Source of the DNA: Paucidesulfovibrio sp036541255
GTDB taxonomy: Bacteria; Desulfobacterota; Desulfovibrionia; Desulfovibrionales; Desulfovibrionaceae
Direction of reading: 5' to 3'
Length of the DNA stretch: 64,000 nt
Assembly (NCBI GenBank): GCA_036541255.1
Contig: JAZHDD010000059.1
Coordinates: forward strand, 89,056-153,055
Shown here piece by piece: positions 16,435-25,127 of the stretch (its first letter is position 1; each line of letters begins with the position of its first letter). The position numbers and the translations under genes are program-made. The notes beneath the pieces are model-generated. The model did no database searches, had not been told where the DNA came from, and saw only the letters and a list, made by a program, of their open reading frames with translations.

Positions 16435-16701
16435 ATGAGCAAGAACATTTATGTGGGCAATCTCCCCTGGAGTGCCACCGAAGAGGAAGTGCGTGCCGCG
16501 TTTGCCAATCATGGCGAGGTTATCTCCGTCAAGCTGATCGAAGATCGTGAGACCGGACGCCCCCGTGGCTTCGGCTTTGTCGAGATGGACGATCAGGGTG
16601 CTCTCGCCGCTATCGAGAGCCTGGACGGCAGCAACTTCGGCGGCCGGAACATTAAGGTCAACGAAGCTCGCCCCCGCGCCGAGCGCCCCTCGCGCTGGTA
16701 A
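16435..16701 (+). CDS. RNA-binding protein (single RRM)
   Basis: This 88-residue protein consists of one RNA recognition motif. The RNP-2 sequence IYVGNLPW is near the N-terminus and RNP-1 (RPRGFGFVEM) is in the middle. A short Arg/Pro-rich tail follows. Such small RRM proteins are often cold-inducible in cyanobacteria and proteobacteria. The start at MSKNIYVG was chosen by homology; the extra 16 codons upstream are not conserved in the family. It precedes infA and a DEAD-box helicase, which suggests a shared role in RNA structure control. Confidence 0.92.
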   Translation: MSKNIYVGNLPWSATEEEVRAAFANHGEVISVKLIEDRETGRPRGFGFVEMDDQGALAAIESLDGSNFGGRNIKVNEARPRAERPSRW

Positions 16702-16733
16702 TTGCCCGCGCTTGCGCCATTTCTTGGCATTTG

Positions 16734-16764
16734 AGCCCGCTTCCGATTCGGGGGCGGGCTTTCC
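16734..16764 (+). terminator. Terminator after the RRM gene
   Basis: AGCCCGC and GCGGGCT enclose an inner CCG-ATT-CGG stem. The following T-run is short (TTT), so termination may be partial. Confidence 0.5.
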
Positions 16765-16792
16765 CGTCTCAAACACAACCCATGGAGGTTGC

Positions 16793-17011
16793 ATGTCAAA
16801 GCAGGAAGGGATCACGGTTCAGGGAACCGTTGAAGAGGCGCTGCCCAACGCCATGTTTAAGGTTGAACTCGAAAATGGGCATGAAGTTTTGGCACACATT
16901 TCCGGTAAGATGCGCAAATTCCGCATTCGAGTAATGCCAGGTGACACCGTTAGCGTTGAGCTCTCCCCCTACGACCTCACTCGGGGTCGCATTACCTTCC
17001 GGCCCAGATAA
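16793..17011 (+). CDS. infA: Translation initiation factor IF-1
   Basis: IF-1 binds the 30S A site during initiation. The 72-residue OB-fold protein has the typical QGTVEEALPNAMFKVELENGH start and the DTVSVELSPYDLTRGRI end. TGGAGG lies before the ATG at 16793. The longer open frame to the left crosses the RRM gene and is not real. The helicase gene follows after 34 bases. Confidence 0.95.
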   Translation: MSKQEGITVQGTVEEALPNAMFKVELENGHEVLAHISGKMRKFRIRVMPGDTVSVELSPYDLTRGRITFRPR

Positions 17012-17045
17012 GCGCCCTGCGCCACATTTCCAAACCAAGGAACAC

Positions 17046-18638
17046 ATGAACGGATTCGAACAATTAGGCCTGTCCGGCGCTACGCTGGCGGCCTTGGCTG
17101 ACAAAGGTTTTACCGAGCCGACTCCCATCCAGGCCCGGACCATTCCGCTGTTACTGAACGGCGAGACCGACATTGTCGGTCAGGCCATGACAGGAACCGG
17201 CAAGACCGCGGCCTTTGGGCTGCCCATTATCGAACGGGCCGTGCAGGGCGCAGGGCATGTTCAGGCTCTCATTCTGACGCCCACTCGCGAACTTGCCATT
17301 CAGGTGGCCGAAGAAATCGCCTCTCTGCGGGGCGGGAAGCGCGTCAATGTCCTGCCTGTCTATGGCGGCCAATCCATTCATCTGCAATTGGGCGGTTTGC
17401 GCAGAGGCGCGGATATCGTCGTGGGAACACCAGGGCGCGTGCTTGATCATTTGCAGCGTGGAACACTGCGCCTGGACAGGATTTCCTTTTTTGTCCTCGA
17501 TGAAGCTGATGAAATGTGCAACATGGGGTTTGTGGACGATGTGCGCGCCATTTTCGAACAGGCCGGGCCTGAACGTCGCACGTTGCTTTTTTCCGCTACC
17601 ATGCCGCATGAAGTGTTGCGGATCGCCACGGAATTTATGGGTGAATACGAGGTCGTCTCTGTACGGCCCGAGCGTGATGAAACGCCTCTGACGCGGCAGA
17701 TTTTCCACGAGGTCCCGGCCCGTGACCGTTTTGAAGCGCTTTGCCGCGTCATTGATGCCGAACCGGAATTCTACGGTCTCGTTTTTTGCCGTACCCGTAT
17801 GGAGACGGATCGTATTGCCGAATGGCTCGTTGAGCGCGGTCATCCTGCCGAACCCATTCACGGCGACTTGTCACAGGCCCGCCGTGAAGAGATTCTGGCT
17901 AAGTTCCGTAAGCGCCGCGTCAATATCCTCGTGGCTACTGATGTGGCTGCGCGCGGAATCGACGTGCCCGACCTGACGCATGTGGTCAACTTCGCCTTGC
18001 CTCAGAATCCGGAGGTCTATGTGCACCGCGTTGGGCGCACAGGCCGCGCAGGCAAAAATGGCGTTGCCCTGACGCTTATTTCTCCTCAAGAGTATCGCAA
18101 ACTGATGCATATGGCTTCCAGCTTGCGTCTGGAGATCAAAAAACAGCCGCTGCCTTGTGTTACGGACGTGATTCGTGCCAAAAAAGCTCGCATTCTCAGC
18201 GAGATGGATGCTGTGCTCGCGACCAAGCCGCAGGTCGCCTATCAGGAGATGGCCCTGGAGCTGCTGAATACGCAGGATCCGGAATTGTTGCTGGCTGCTG
18301 TGTTGCAGCGCGCCTTCGGTGCCGAGCTTGACCCGCGTGGATATCGTGAGGTGGGGAATCCCCGCAGTACGCATGACGTGGGAACGGCTCGCCGTGGTGG
18401 TTCCAGCTCGGACCGTGTCGTCTTCAAGGCTGCGGTGGGCCGACAGCATGGTATGACTGCCCGCAAGTTCGTGGATTATATCTGTCAACATGCGCACATT
18501 CGACCCTTCAAGGTGCAGAATGTGCGGATCGGCGGCAGACAGTCGACCTTTACCGTACCCGAGTCGGATGGCGAAGCCGTGTTCCGTTCATTGAATAAAT
18601 CGACTCGTGACGGGCGTCCCTTGATCTCCCGGGGTTGA
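17046..18638 (+). CDS. DEAD-box RNA helicase with DbpA-type RNA-binding domain
   Basis: This 530-residue ATP-dependent RNA helicase shows the Q motif (TPIQARTIP), motif I (AMTGTGKTAAF), motif II (DEAD within VLDEADEM), motif III (SAT) and motif VI (HRVGRTGRAG). The last 75 or so residues match the DbpA/CsdA-type RNA-binding domain, with VVFKAAVGRQHGM. This suggests action on structured RNA such as rRNA during ribosome assembly or in the cold. AAGGA precedes the ATG. It lies directly downstream of infA and ends at a strong terminator. Confidence 0.93.
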   Translation: MNGFEQLGLSGATLAALADKGFTEPTPIQARTIPLLLNGETDIVGQAMTGTGKTAAFGLPIIERAVQGAGHVQALILTPTRELAIQVAEEIASLRGGKRVNVLPVYGGQSIHLQLGGLRRGADIVVGTPGRVLDHLQRGTLRLDRISFFVLDEADEMCNMGFVDDVRAIFEQAGPERRTLLFSATMPHEVLRIATEFMGEYEVVSVRPERDETPLTRQIFHEVPARDRFEALCRVIDAEPEFYGLVFCRTRMETDRIAEWLVERGHPAEPIHGDLSQARREEILAKFRKRRVNILVATDVAARGIDVPDLTHVVNFALPQNPEVYVHRVGRTGRAGKNGVALTLISPQEYRKLMHMASSLRLEIKKQPLPCVTDVIRAKKARILSEMDAVLATKPQVAYQEMALELLNTQDPELLLAAVLQRAFGAELDPRGYREVGNPRSTHDVGTARRGGSSSDRVVFKAAVGRQHGMTARKFVDYICQHAHIRPFKVQNVRIGGRQSTFTVPESDGEAVFRSLNKSTRDGRPLISRG

Positions 18639-18661
18639 TTTCGTCCCACGCCAGAAAGCAG

Positions 18662-18696
18662 AAAGGGCCGACAGCATTTGCTGTCGGCCCTTTTTA
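18662..18696. terminator. Bidirectional terminator between helicase and peptidase genes
   Basis: AAAGGGCCGACAGC and GCTGTCGGCCCTTT form a 14-base-pair stem around ATTT. A-rich sequence lies on the left and T-rich on the right, so it can serve both convergent genes. Confidence 0.85.
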
Positions 18697-18707
18697 CGTA
18701 AGAAATT

Positions 18708-19655
18708 CTAGCCGTTGTTGTGAATGCCCACCAGTGATTGCTTGTCGCCACTCATGACTGCGAACGCAATATTCTTGCAATTGTGGGCAACCCCGATGTC
18801 GCCGTTGGGAGAAAGCACAATCAGTCCGCCTTTTCCTCCGGTACGCTCTTCCAGGCGGGCAATGGTTGCTTCAGCGGCTTTCTGGGCGTTGAGGCCTTGT
18901 CCCGCAAGATCGCAGGCCGCCTTGCAGGCCACGATCTTCATGAAAGCTTCGCCAAGCCCGGTCGAGGACGCCGCTCCAAGCTGGTTGTCGGCGTAACAGC
19001 CGCAACCGACCAGAGGCGAGTCGCCCACGCGCCCCGGAAGTTTGTTGAAGGTGCCTCCCGTGGAGGTCGCGCCGGCAATGTTTCCTTCCGTATCAAGAGC
19101 TACCGCGCCAACTGTGTCTGAAGGCATGTTCTCCAGGGAATTGCCGAATTCGTCGTAGGTGGTTTTTTCGCCCGAGCGCGCCTTTTCCCAGCGCTCTCTT
19201 TCCCGGCCATGGAGTAAATCCTGAGTGCGGCAAGGCTTGATGCCCATCTTGTCGGCAAAGCGGAATGCGCCATTGCCGGCCAACATGCAATGGCCGCTTT
19301 TCTCCATGACCAGACGCGCCAGGCTGACGGGATTCTTGATGCGTTGTACCGCGGCCACGGAACCGAAATCAAGCGTCTTGCCGTTCATGATGATGGAATC
19401 CAGCTCCACATCGCCATCCGAGTTCAGGAAGGAACCGAAGCCCGCATCAAAGGTGGGGTCGTCTTCCATGACACGCACGGCAGCCTCCACGGCATCCAGT
19501 GCGGAGCCACCGGCCTGGAGTACGGCGAACCCGGCTTCGGCAGCGGCTTTACATCCCTGCCTATGGGCTTCATGGGCTTGTTCCGGGATGTCGTATGCGC
19601 CTCCATGAACCAGAATGACGGGAGCCTTGAGTCCGTTAAGGGGAGCCTGGGCCAT
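18708..19655 (-). CDS. iaaA: Isoaspartyl peptidase / L-asparaginase (Ntn hydrolase)
   Basis: This 315-residue plant-type asparaginase is made as a precursor that cleaves itself to free a catalytic threonine. The cleavage point is T181 in DTVGAVALD. The substrate-binding VILVHGGA segment is near the N-terminus, and the GGTFNKLPGRVGDSPLVGCG motif is present. Products are aspartate and amino acids or ammonia from isoaspartyl peptides or asparagine. No signal peptide is seen, so it is cytoplasmic. It follows an amino-acid ABC transporter on the same strand but is separated from it by a terminator-like hairpin. Confidence 0.92.
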   Translation of the reverse strand: MAQAPLNGLKAPVILVHGGAYDIPEQAHEAHRQGCKAAAEAGFAVLQAGGSALDAVEAAVRVMEDDPTFDAGFGSFLNSDGDVELDSIIMNGKTLDFGSVAAVQRIKNPVSLARLVMEKSGHCMLAGNGAFRFADKMGIKPCRTQDLLHGRERERWEKARSGEKTTYDEFGNSLENMPSDTVGAVALDTEGNIAGATSTGGTFNKLPGRVGDSPLVGCGCYADNQLGAASSTGLGEAFMKIVACKAACDLAGQGLNAQKAAEATIARLEERTGGKGGLIVLSPNGDIGVAHNCKNIAFAVMSGDKQSLVGIHNNG

Positions 19656-19669
19656 AAAAAACCTTCCTT

Positions 19670-19696
19670 ATGAAAAGGCCGCACATGGTGCGGCCT
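19670..19696 (-). terminator. Terminator after the ABC permease gene
   Basis: GGCCGCAC pairs with GTGCGGCC around a three-base loop (19677-19695). On the minus strand it is followed by TTTTCAT. Confidence 0.65.
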
Positions 19697-19716
19697 GTGA
19701 TTGGTATTTGCTGGGC

Positions 19717-21543
19717 CTACATTTCCAGCCGGACGTTTTCCGGGCTGAGTCGCTGCTCCAGGCGTTTGGCCCAAAGGCTCAGGCTGTAGCAGATGATGAA
19801 GTAAAGAATGGCAATGACTGTATACACCTCGAAAATGAGGTCGGTGCGGCGGTTGATAATGATTTGCGCTGCGAGCGTCATTTCTGTTGCGCCGATGATA
19901 TAGGCCAGGGAGGTGTCCTTGATCATGGCTACGGACTGGCCCACGATTGCCGGGAGCATTTGCTTCAGGGATTGTGGCAGGACGATCTTGCGCATGGTCT
20001 GCCAGTAGGAAAGGCCGGTGGAGTAGGCCGCCTCGAATTGGCCCGGAGGCAGGTTCTGGATGCCGCCGCGCACAATTTCCGCAATGTATGCAGCATTGAA
20101 CACGGTCATGGCAATGGTGGCCGAGGAAATAGCATCCAGATAATTACCGCCGCGCACCACGCCGATGAAGAAGTACGACCAGAATATGACCATGATTAGC
20201 GGGTTGCCGCGGATAAGCTCAATGTATGCCAGGCAGGGCAGGCGGAACAGCTTGTTTTTGGAACAACGGCCAAGGCCCACAAATAGTCCGATGGGAAAGC
20301 TGACAGTGAGAACAATCACGGACATGAGCAGAGTCAGGGAGAGGCCGCCGATACCCCAGAAAATCGCTTCACTGGCGGGTGCCGGGAACCGGTAGATGGT
20401 CAGAACCCGCATGTTTTCTGCCATGGCGGACCAATTGTAACCCGCAAGGCCTTTGAGGCAGATGTATAAGAGATAGAGCAGCGCGGTCACGAAGGTGATT
20501 TTGAGCACCAGGATCATGACGGCCCAAGTCTTGTGCAGCGCGACCTGCCAGGCGGGCAGGGTGCCGACTTCGGCCAGGGCGCGGCTGCGTAGTTTGCGTT
20601 TGCGGTCAATGCGCCTCAAGGTTCGGGCCGCATTACGGAAGCACAGCCCCAAGGGGCAGAGGCAGCAATCAACGATGCGGTCCATGAGGCCGGAGCGATC
20701 AATGCCGCTAGATGTCTGAAGCTTGCGGTTGATGGCGTTCATCACGCCCGAAGTGATCAGACACGTCAGCAGGTAGAGCGCGGAGGCTGCGCAGGCGGCC
20801 TCAAAGCCTTTGAATGTAAGGGCTTCGACGTCCTGCGAAGTCCAGGCCAGTTCGGCTACACCCACGACCATGGCCAGGGAGGAGTTCTTGAGGTTGTTCA
20901 GAAATTCGCTGCCCAGGGGGGGGATGATGTTTCGGAATGCGATGGGCAGAATAATTCTGGTCAGAACCTGGAAATAGCTGAGTCCGGACGAGTAAGCGGC
21001 CTCAAGCAGTCCCTTGGGGATGGATTGCAGCCCCGCGCGGATGACTTCGGCCATGTAGGAGCCGGAATAGACAGCGAGTCCTACGGTAGCGCACCAGAAC
21101 TCGAAAGTGATGTTCATGCCGAACCACGTCATGTCCATGCCGAAATATATCCAGTCGCGTGCGACATCGGGCAGGATGGAGGGGAAGGCGTAATACCAGA
21201 AGAAGAGTTGCACCAGCAGCGGCGTGTTGCGGAAAAATTCCACGTATGCCGTTGCCAGGACATATAACGGTTTGAATCGGGAGAGTCGCGCAAGACCGAA
21301 AAAAATGCCCAGACCGAGAGCCGCAACGGCGCTGATGAGGGAGATGACGATGGTCAGGCGAAGTCCGCGAAGCATCTCCAGGCCGAAATGTTTGTCGTAC
21401 GTCGTGTTGGTTTCATACAGCACGTTCCATTGAAATTTGTAGGGAGACTCGAAACCGTAGGCCCAGTAATAGGCCACGGCCCCGAGGATCGTGCCGAGCA
21501 GAAGATATTGAACCCAGTTTTTTTCCAGCCAGTACTTGATCAT
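19717..21543 (-). CDS. Polar amino-acid ABC transporter, two fused permease domains
   Basis: This 608-residue inner-membrane protein carries two complete HisM/GltJ-type permease domains in one chain. The first (about residues 60-280) has an EAAYSSGLSYFQVLTRIILPIAF coupling helix. The second (about 390-600) has its own EAAYSTGLSYWQTMRKIVLPQ coupling helix. A basic linker of about 60 residues with a cluster CCLCPLGLC joins them. GltJ and GltK are normally separate proteins of about 220-250 residues. I chose the ATG at 21543; a TTG at 21567 would add eight residues. It works with the binding protein and ATPase encoded upstream. Confidence 0.9.
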   Translation of the reverse strand: MIKYWLEKNWVQYLLLGTILGAVAYYWAYGFESPYKFQWNVLYETNTTYDKHFGLEMLRGLRLTIVISLISAVAALGLGIFFGLARLSRFKPLYVLATAYVEFFRNTPLLVQLFFWYYAFPSILPDVARDWIYFGMDMTWFGMNITFEFWCATVGLAVYSGSYMAEVIRAGLQSIPKGLLEAAYSSGLSYFQVLTRIILPIAFRNIIPPLGSEFLNNLKNSSLAMVVGVAELAWTSQDVEALTFKGFEAACAASALYLLTCLITSGVMNAINRKLQTSSGIDRSGLMDRIVDCCLCPLGLCFRNAARTLRRIDRKRKLRSRALAEVGTLPAWQVALHKTWAVMILVLKITFVTALLYLLYICLKGLAGYNWSAMAENMRVLTIYRFPAPASEAIFWGIGGLSLTLLMSVIVLTVSFPIGLFVGLGRCSKNKLFRLPCLAYIELIRGNPLIMVIFWSYFFIGVVRGGNYLDAISSATIAMTVFNAAYIAEIVRGGIQNLPPGQFEAAYSTGLSYWQTMRKIVLPQSLKQMLPAIVGQSVAMIKDTSLAYIIGATEMTLAAQIIINRRTDLIFEVYTVIAILYFIICYSLSLWAKRLEQRLSPENVRLEM

Positions 21544-21572
21544 GTATGTTGTCCGGTTACGTTCCAAAGGAA

Positions 21573-21596
21573 GAGGTCCGGACTTTCGTCCGGACC
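21573..21596 (-). repeat. Intergenic hairpin between binding-protein and permease genes
   Basis: GAGGTCCGGAC is repeated inverted around a two-base centre. The minus strand continues with TTCCTTTGG rather than a full T-run. Such hairpins often protect the upstream binding-protein mRNA or reduce read-through to the permease. Confidence 0.5.
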
Positions 21597-21613
21597 TCGG
21601 TATTCTCGTGGGC

Positions 21614-22441
21614 TTACGGCCACATCTCGATCTTGCTGGTCAGCGGGAAGGTCCACTTGGAATCCGGACCGTACCACTTGTTGTAGATGGTCATATAGGT
21701 GCCGTCGTTCCACATGTCCTGCAGGGCGAAGTTCACTGCGTCGCGCCAGGCGGAGTCGTCCTGGGGCAGACCGGCGCCGTAGGGCTCATCCGAGAAGAAA
21801 TCGCCGATGAGCTCGAACTGTCCGGGCTCCTCTGCAGCGTAGCCGATGAGCAGGGTGGAGTCGGTGCTCCAGGCGGCAACGCGGCCCATCTTCAGAGCCT
21901 GGAAGCATTCGGCCTCGTTCTGATAGGAAATGACGTTCTTGTCGGCATCGGGATCGCCAAGCTTCTTGAGCAGTGCACGGACATTCAACTCGGAAGTGGT
22001 GCCCTGCATGGAGGCGATCTTTTTGCCAACGAGGTCTTCCCATTTGGTGAAGGCGCCCTTCTTGACCAGGAACTTCTGGCCGTCGAAGAAGTAGGTGATG
22101 GAGAAGTCGATGGACTTGTCGCGCTCACGCTTGTGGGTCATGTTGGCCAGGGACATGTCGATCTGGCCGGTCTGGACCATGGTGACGCGGGTCTTGTTGT
22201 TGACCTGCACTTTTTCGATCTCGACGCCGATGCGCTTGCAGATCTCGGTGGCGATGTCGACGTCAAAGCCGAGCCATTCACCTTTTTCGTTAATAAAGCC
22301 GGCAGGCTTGGCATTGGCCATCAGGCCAACTTTGGCTTTCTTGTCCTTCATGACCCTGTCATAGGTCGGACCGGCAAAAGCGAAGCTGATGGTCAGCAGG
22401 GCCGCGAGGACGGTGAGAGCGGCGATTCTCATGACTTTCAT
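21614..22441 (-). CDS. Periplasmic amino-acid-binding protein of ABC transporter
   Basis: This 275-residue solute-binding protein of family 3 has a signal peptide (MKVMRIAALTVLAALLTISFAFA). It also has the family segments GFDVDIATEICKRIGVE and IDMSLANMTHKRERDKSIDFS. The ligand is probably an acidic or polar amino acid such as glutamate or aspartate; this is inference from family and context. AGGAG lies seven bases before the ATG at 22441. It is the middle gene of the ATPase - binding protein - permease operon. Confidence 0.92.
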   Translation of the reverse strand: MKVMRIAALTVLAALLTISFAFAGPTYDRVMKDKKAKVGLMANAKPAGFINEKGEWLGFDVDIATEICKRIGVEIEKVQVNNKTRVTMVQTGQIDMSLANMTHKRERDKSIDFSITYFFDGQKFLVKKGAFTKWEDLVGKKIASMQGTTSELNVRALLKKLGDPDADKNVISYQNEAECFQALKMGRVAAWSTDSTLLIGYAAEEPGQFELIGDFFSDEPYGAGLPQDDSAWRDAVNFALQDMWNDGTYMTIYNKWYGPDSKWTFPLTSKIEMWP

Positions 22442-22528
22442 CACACACACTCCTTTCATTGATTAGGGTTGATAACCGCGCAACGTTAAGGCCCTGGTCG
22501 CGACCGCCGCGCCTGGGCCCGACATTCG

Positions 22529-23257
22529 TCAATGGGACAGGATTTTGCTGAGAAAATCTTTGGTCCGGTCGTTTTGGGGGTTGTGGAAGAATTCTTCCGG
22601 TGAATTCTCTTCGACCAAAAGCCCCTCGTCCATAAAGATGACCCGGTCGGCCACTTCACGCGCAAAACCCATTTCATGGGTCACGCAGATCATGGTCATG
22701 CCCTCGCGGGCGAGTTGTTTCATGACGTCCAATACCTCGTTGATCATTTCCGGATCGAGCGCGGAAGTGGGTTCGTCAAAAAGCATGATCTTGGGTTGCA
22801 TGGCCAGACCTCGTGCAATGGCCACGCGCTGCTGCTGGCCACCTGAGAGCTGGCAAGGGTAGGCGTCGGCCTTGTCCGGGATATTCACCTTGTCCAACAG
22901 AGCCATGGCGACCGTCTCGGCATCGACGCGAGGCATGAGTCTGACCATGCGCGGGGCCAGGATGATGTTGTCCAGCACTGTCATGTGCGGGTACAGGTTG
23001 AATTGCTGGAAGACGAATCCAACCTCGGCGCGAAGCTTGGTCAGGTTGGTGCGGGGATCGTTGACGTCCATGCCATCGACCACTATCCGTCCCTTCTGTA
23101 TCGGTTCCAGACGGTTGATGCAACGGATCAGGGTGCTTTTCCCAGAGCCTGAAGGCCCGCAAACCACCACCACTTCGCCGCGGTTGATTTCAAGATTGAT
23201 GTCGGTGAGCACTTGATGCTCACCGTACCACTTATGTACATTTTTAAAAGAAATCAC
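22529..23257 (-). CDS. Amino-acid ABC transporter ATP-binding protein
   Basis: This 242-residue ATPase is of the GlnQ/HisP/GltL type. Walker A GPSGSGKSTL, Q-loop QQFNLYPHMT, signature LSGGQQQRVAIARGLAM, Walker B IMLFDEPTSALDPE and the H-loop CVTHEMGFAREVADR are all seen. It powers the transporter made by the two downstream genes and heads the operon. Confidence 0.94.
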   Translation of the reverse strand: MISFKNVHKWYGEHQVLTDINLEINRGEVVVVCGPSGSGKSTLIRCINRLEPIQKGRIVVDGMDVNDPRTNLTKLRAEVGFVFQQFNLYPHMTVLDNIILAPRMVRLMPRVDAETVAMALLDKVNIPDKADAYPCQLSGGQQQRVAIARGLAMQPKIMLFDEPTSALDPEMINEVLDVMKQLAREGMTMICVTHEMGFAREVADRVIFMDEGLLVEENSPEEFFHNPQNDRTKDFLSKILSH

Positions 23258-23600
23258 AAAATACGCCCCTTTAACACGTTATCTTTGTCGCTTTCACAAC
23301 CTAGCAGAAATAGCAGATTCACACGATTGCGGCAAGTCATGTGTGCTTTTCGGTTCGCTCTGTCAGGGGCTGCTTAGATTTCTCTTCCGAGTTTTTTTTT
23401 GCATTTTTTTTGCGAAAGACGAAACGTAAAAAGGAGTACAGAATCGCCTGAAAACGACGGGTACAGCCCATGACAGAAGGTGTTTTGAGGCATGGACGGC
23501 ACGAATTCATCCGTTGCGGGAAGAGTGGTGATTCATCCGGGAATCATTTTTTATTCTTCGAGCGGGAGGGAGTCTGCGTGTATTGTACAGTCGACAGGAA
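23258..23600 (-). promoter_or_regulatory. Intergenic region with candidate promoter of the ABC operon
   Basis: On the minus strand TTGCCG (23330-23335) and TATTTC (23307-23312) are 17 bases apart, about 50 bases before the ATPase start. Further right there are T-runs near 23390 and 23410. Two short open frames have no start signals. Nothing else is recognised. Confidence 0.35.
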
Positions 23601-24050
23601 TTATTCTTGAAAGTGGCTAAGTACTTTGTTGGCGGTGTCAGCGTCGATGAATCCCAACGTAAGGCAGGTGGAAAGGATATCCATTTTCATGCTTTCTTTC
23701 GACGAGAGTGCCTTTTGATGTTGTTCCAAGGTGATGAATCCCTGAGACACGAGCAGATCGCCAAGAGCATTTTCCCGTTCCCGTTTGTCTTGGGGGGAAG
23801 CAAGTTTCTTGATTCGTGCGGCTGTCCTTTCCTGTGCCTGGGCGTGGAGAAAGGCGATTCGGGTTCCCAATTCATTCAATTCATTACGCAGCAGAGCTTG
23901 GGTGCGCAGAAGCTGCTCATATTTGGCCCGAAGCTCGGAGTGGGCATTTTTCAGTGTCTGCCGCTCGAGCTCATGACTTTTACTGATCTGGTTCCGCAGG
24001 AGCGAGAACAGTACGAGTGAGAGTCCGAATGCCGCCAGGTAGCCGATCAC
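23601..24050 (-). CDS. Membrane-anchored coiled-coil protein with GspE-N-like end
   Basis: This 149-residue protein is not assigned to a named family. An N-terminal membrane helix (residues 1-18) is followed by a coiled coil (about 22-90). The last 60 residues (LGDLLVSQGFITLEQHQKAL and onward) look like the helical N-terminal domain found in type II secretion / type IV pilus ATPases (GspE-N). That resemblance is by eye and unproven. The start overlaps the end of the next gene upstream by four bases (ATGA), so the two are coupled and their products may interact. Confidence 0.65.
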   Translation of the reverse strand: MIGYLAAFGLSLVLFSLLRNQISKSHELERQTLKNAHSELRAKYEQLLRTQALLRNELNELGTRIAFLHAQAQERTAARIKKLASPQDKRERENALGDLLVSQGFITLEQHQKALSSKESMKMDILSTCLTLGFIDADTANKVLSHFQE

Positions 24051-24286
24051 AATTCAATACTCCGAAATGAAGTTGCTTCAAAGGCCTTTTGGTCAATTTC
24101 TTCCTGGAGCCCAGCTACCGCAACCTGTAGTCCGTCGATTTTTTTTTGTAGCTTGTCTCCTTCCATTTGAAGAAATCTTCTGGTCAACCGGGTTTTTTCG
24201 GCCTGGGTTTGATGGTGGACAAGGAGCAACACTCCTTCCACAAAAAGGAAGAGCAGGAGCATCAGCAAGGCGGTGGTATGAGTCAT
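24047..24286 (-). CDS. Small membrane protein with coiled coil
   Basis: This 79-residue protein has one hydrophobic helix at the N-terminus (residues 5-23) and then a charged, heptad-like helix to about residue 70. The family is not recognised. It is translationally coupled to the downstream coiled-coil protein, which has the same overall plan, suggesting a membrane heteromer. Confidence 0.6.
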   Translation of the reverse strand: MTHTTALLMLLLFLFVEGVLLLVHHQTQAEKTRLTRRFLQMEGDKLQKKIDGLQVAVAGLQEEIDQKAFEATSFRSIEL

Positions 24287-24467
24287 GGCTTCTCGGTTAA
24301 AACAGAGTCCTATCGTTAATATTGACTTTTTGTCTTATACAACGCCGTATGTCAAATACTGGACCCATACTCGACAAAGATAGCTGCCTGGACTAAATGA
24401 AAAAAAGTTTGGCTGTGAAGCGACAGGGCAGAGCTGCCAGCGCATGGAGGAAGAGTTGAAGGCATTG

Positions 24468-25127
24468 ATGCGACACATGTGGTGCGCCAGCGTCTTGATA
24501 TGTTTTGGCCTGACGGGTTGTGGCGTCAAAGACGGCACAGTCCAATCCGTTCTCCGGAAATATGATATGAATGATTCCCCCAAAGTTGCGGCTTTTGATG
24601 TCTGTGGCGGCTTTGGTTGTACTGTGAAGCACAGCTTGGTGCTGGACGAGGCGCAATGGCGGAACGTCAGCGAATTGTTTTTCCCCCGAGCCATTGATGC
24701 CGCAGAGGAACGGTGTCGGATAGCCCGAGCCGTGGCACTGCTTGAATATCTCGTCGGAGAGAAGAATGGAACGGCGCAGGACGCTCCCCGTAATGACTTG
24801 GCCGGAGCTGGACAGCTTGATTGCATTGCGGAATCCGTGAATACCAGCGTCTATTTATTGATGCTTCAGGGAAGCGGTCTTTTGAATTATCATGTTGTTG
24901 GAGCACCGGAAAGGCGGGGCACATTTATCTTTTATCCGCACAACACGGCCATTCTTGTGGAACGGGACAGCGGACAGGCCTTTGCCGTGGATTCCTGGTT
25001 CCGGGAAAACGGCGCGCTGCCTGCTGTTGTGCCGGTGCAACTGTGGAAGGACGGCTGGCGACCAGTTCCACAGGCAGAGCAGCCCGAGGCGCACGATAAC
25101 ACCGCCGGGGAGGGACATGGGGTATAG
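24468..25127 (+). CDS. Lipoprotein with possible transglutaminase-like triad
   Basis: The 219-residue product starts with a lipoprotein signal peptide with lipobox LTGC (lipidated C18), so it should sit in the cell envelope. The body carries a cysteine in QLDCIAES (C119), a histidine in YPHNTAI (H158) and an aspartate in AVDSWF (D175). These have the order and spacing of a transglutaminase/papain-like Cys-His-Asp triad. This is inference only. The start is uncertain: 24444 is an alternative, and AAGG before 24468 is modest. The end overlaps the ubiD-like gene by 11 bases. Confidence 0.65.
   Translation: MRHMWCASVLICFGLTGCGVKDGTVQSVLRKYDMNDSPKVAAFDVCGGFGCTVKHSLVLDEAQWRNVSELFFPRAIDAAEERCRIARAVALLEYLVGEKNGTAQDAPRNDLAGAGQLDCIAESVNTSVYLLMLQGSGLLNYHVVGAPERRGTFIFYPHNTAILVERDSGQAFAVDSWFRENGALPAVVPVQLWKDGWRPVPQAEQPEAHDNTAGEGHGV

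Noticed and set aside
23470..23610. 46-codon plus-strand ORF in the gap upstream of the ABC operon
   Set aside because: It has no ribosome binding site, its composition is unlike coding sequence, and it overlaps the end of a better minus-strand gene.
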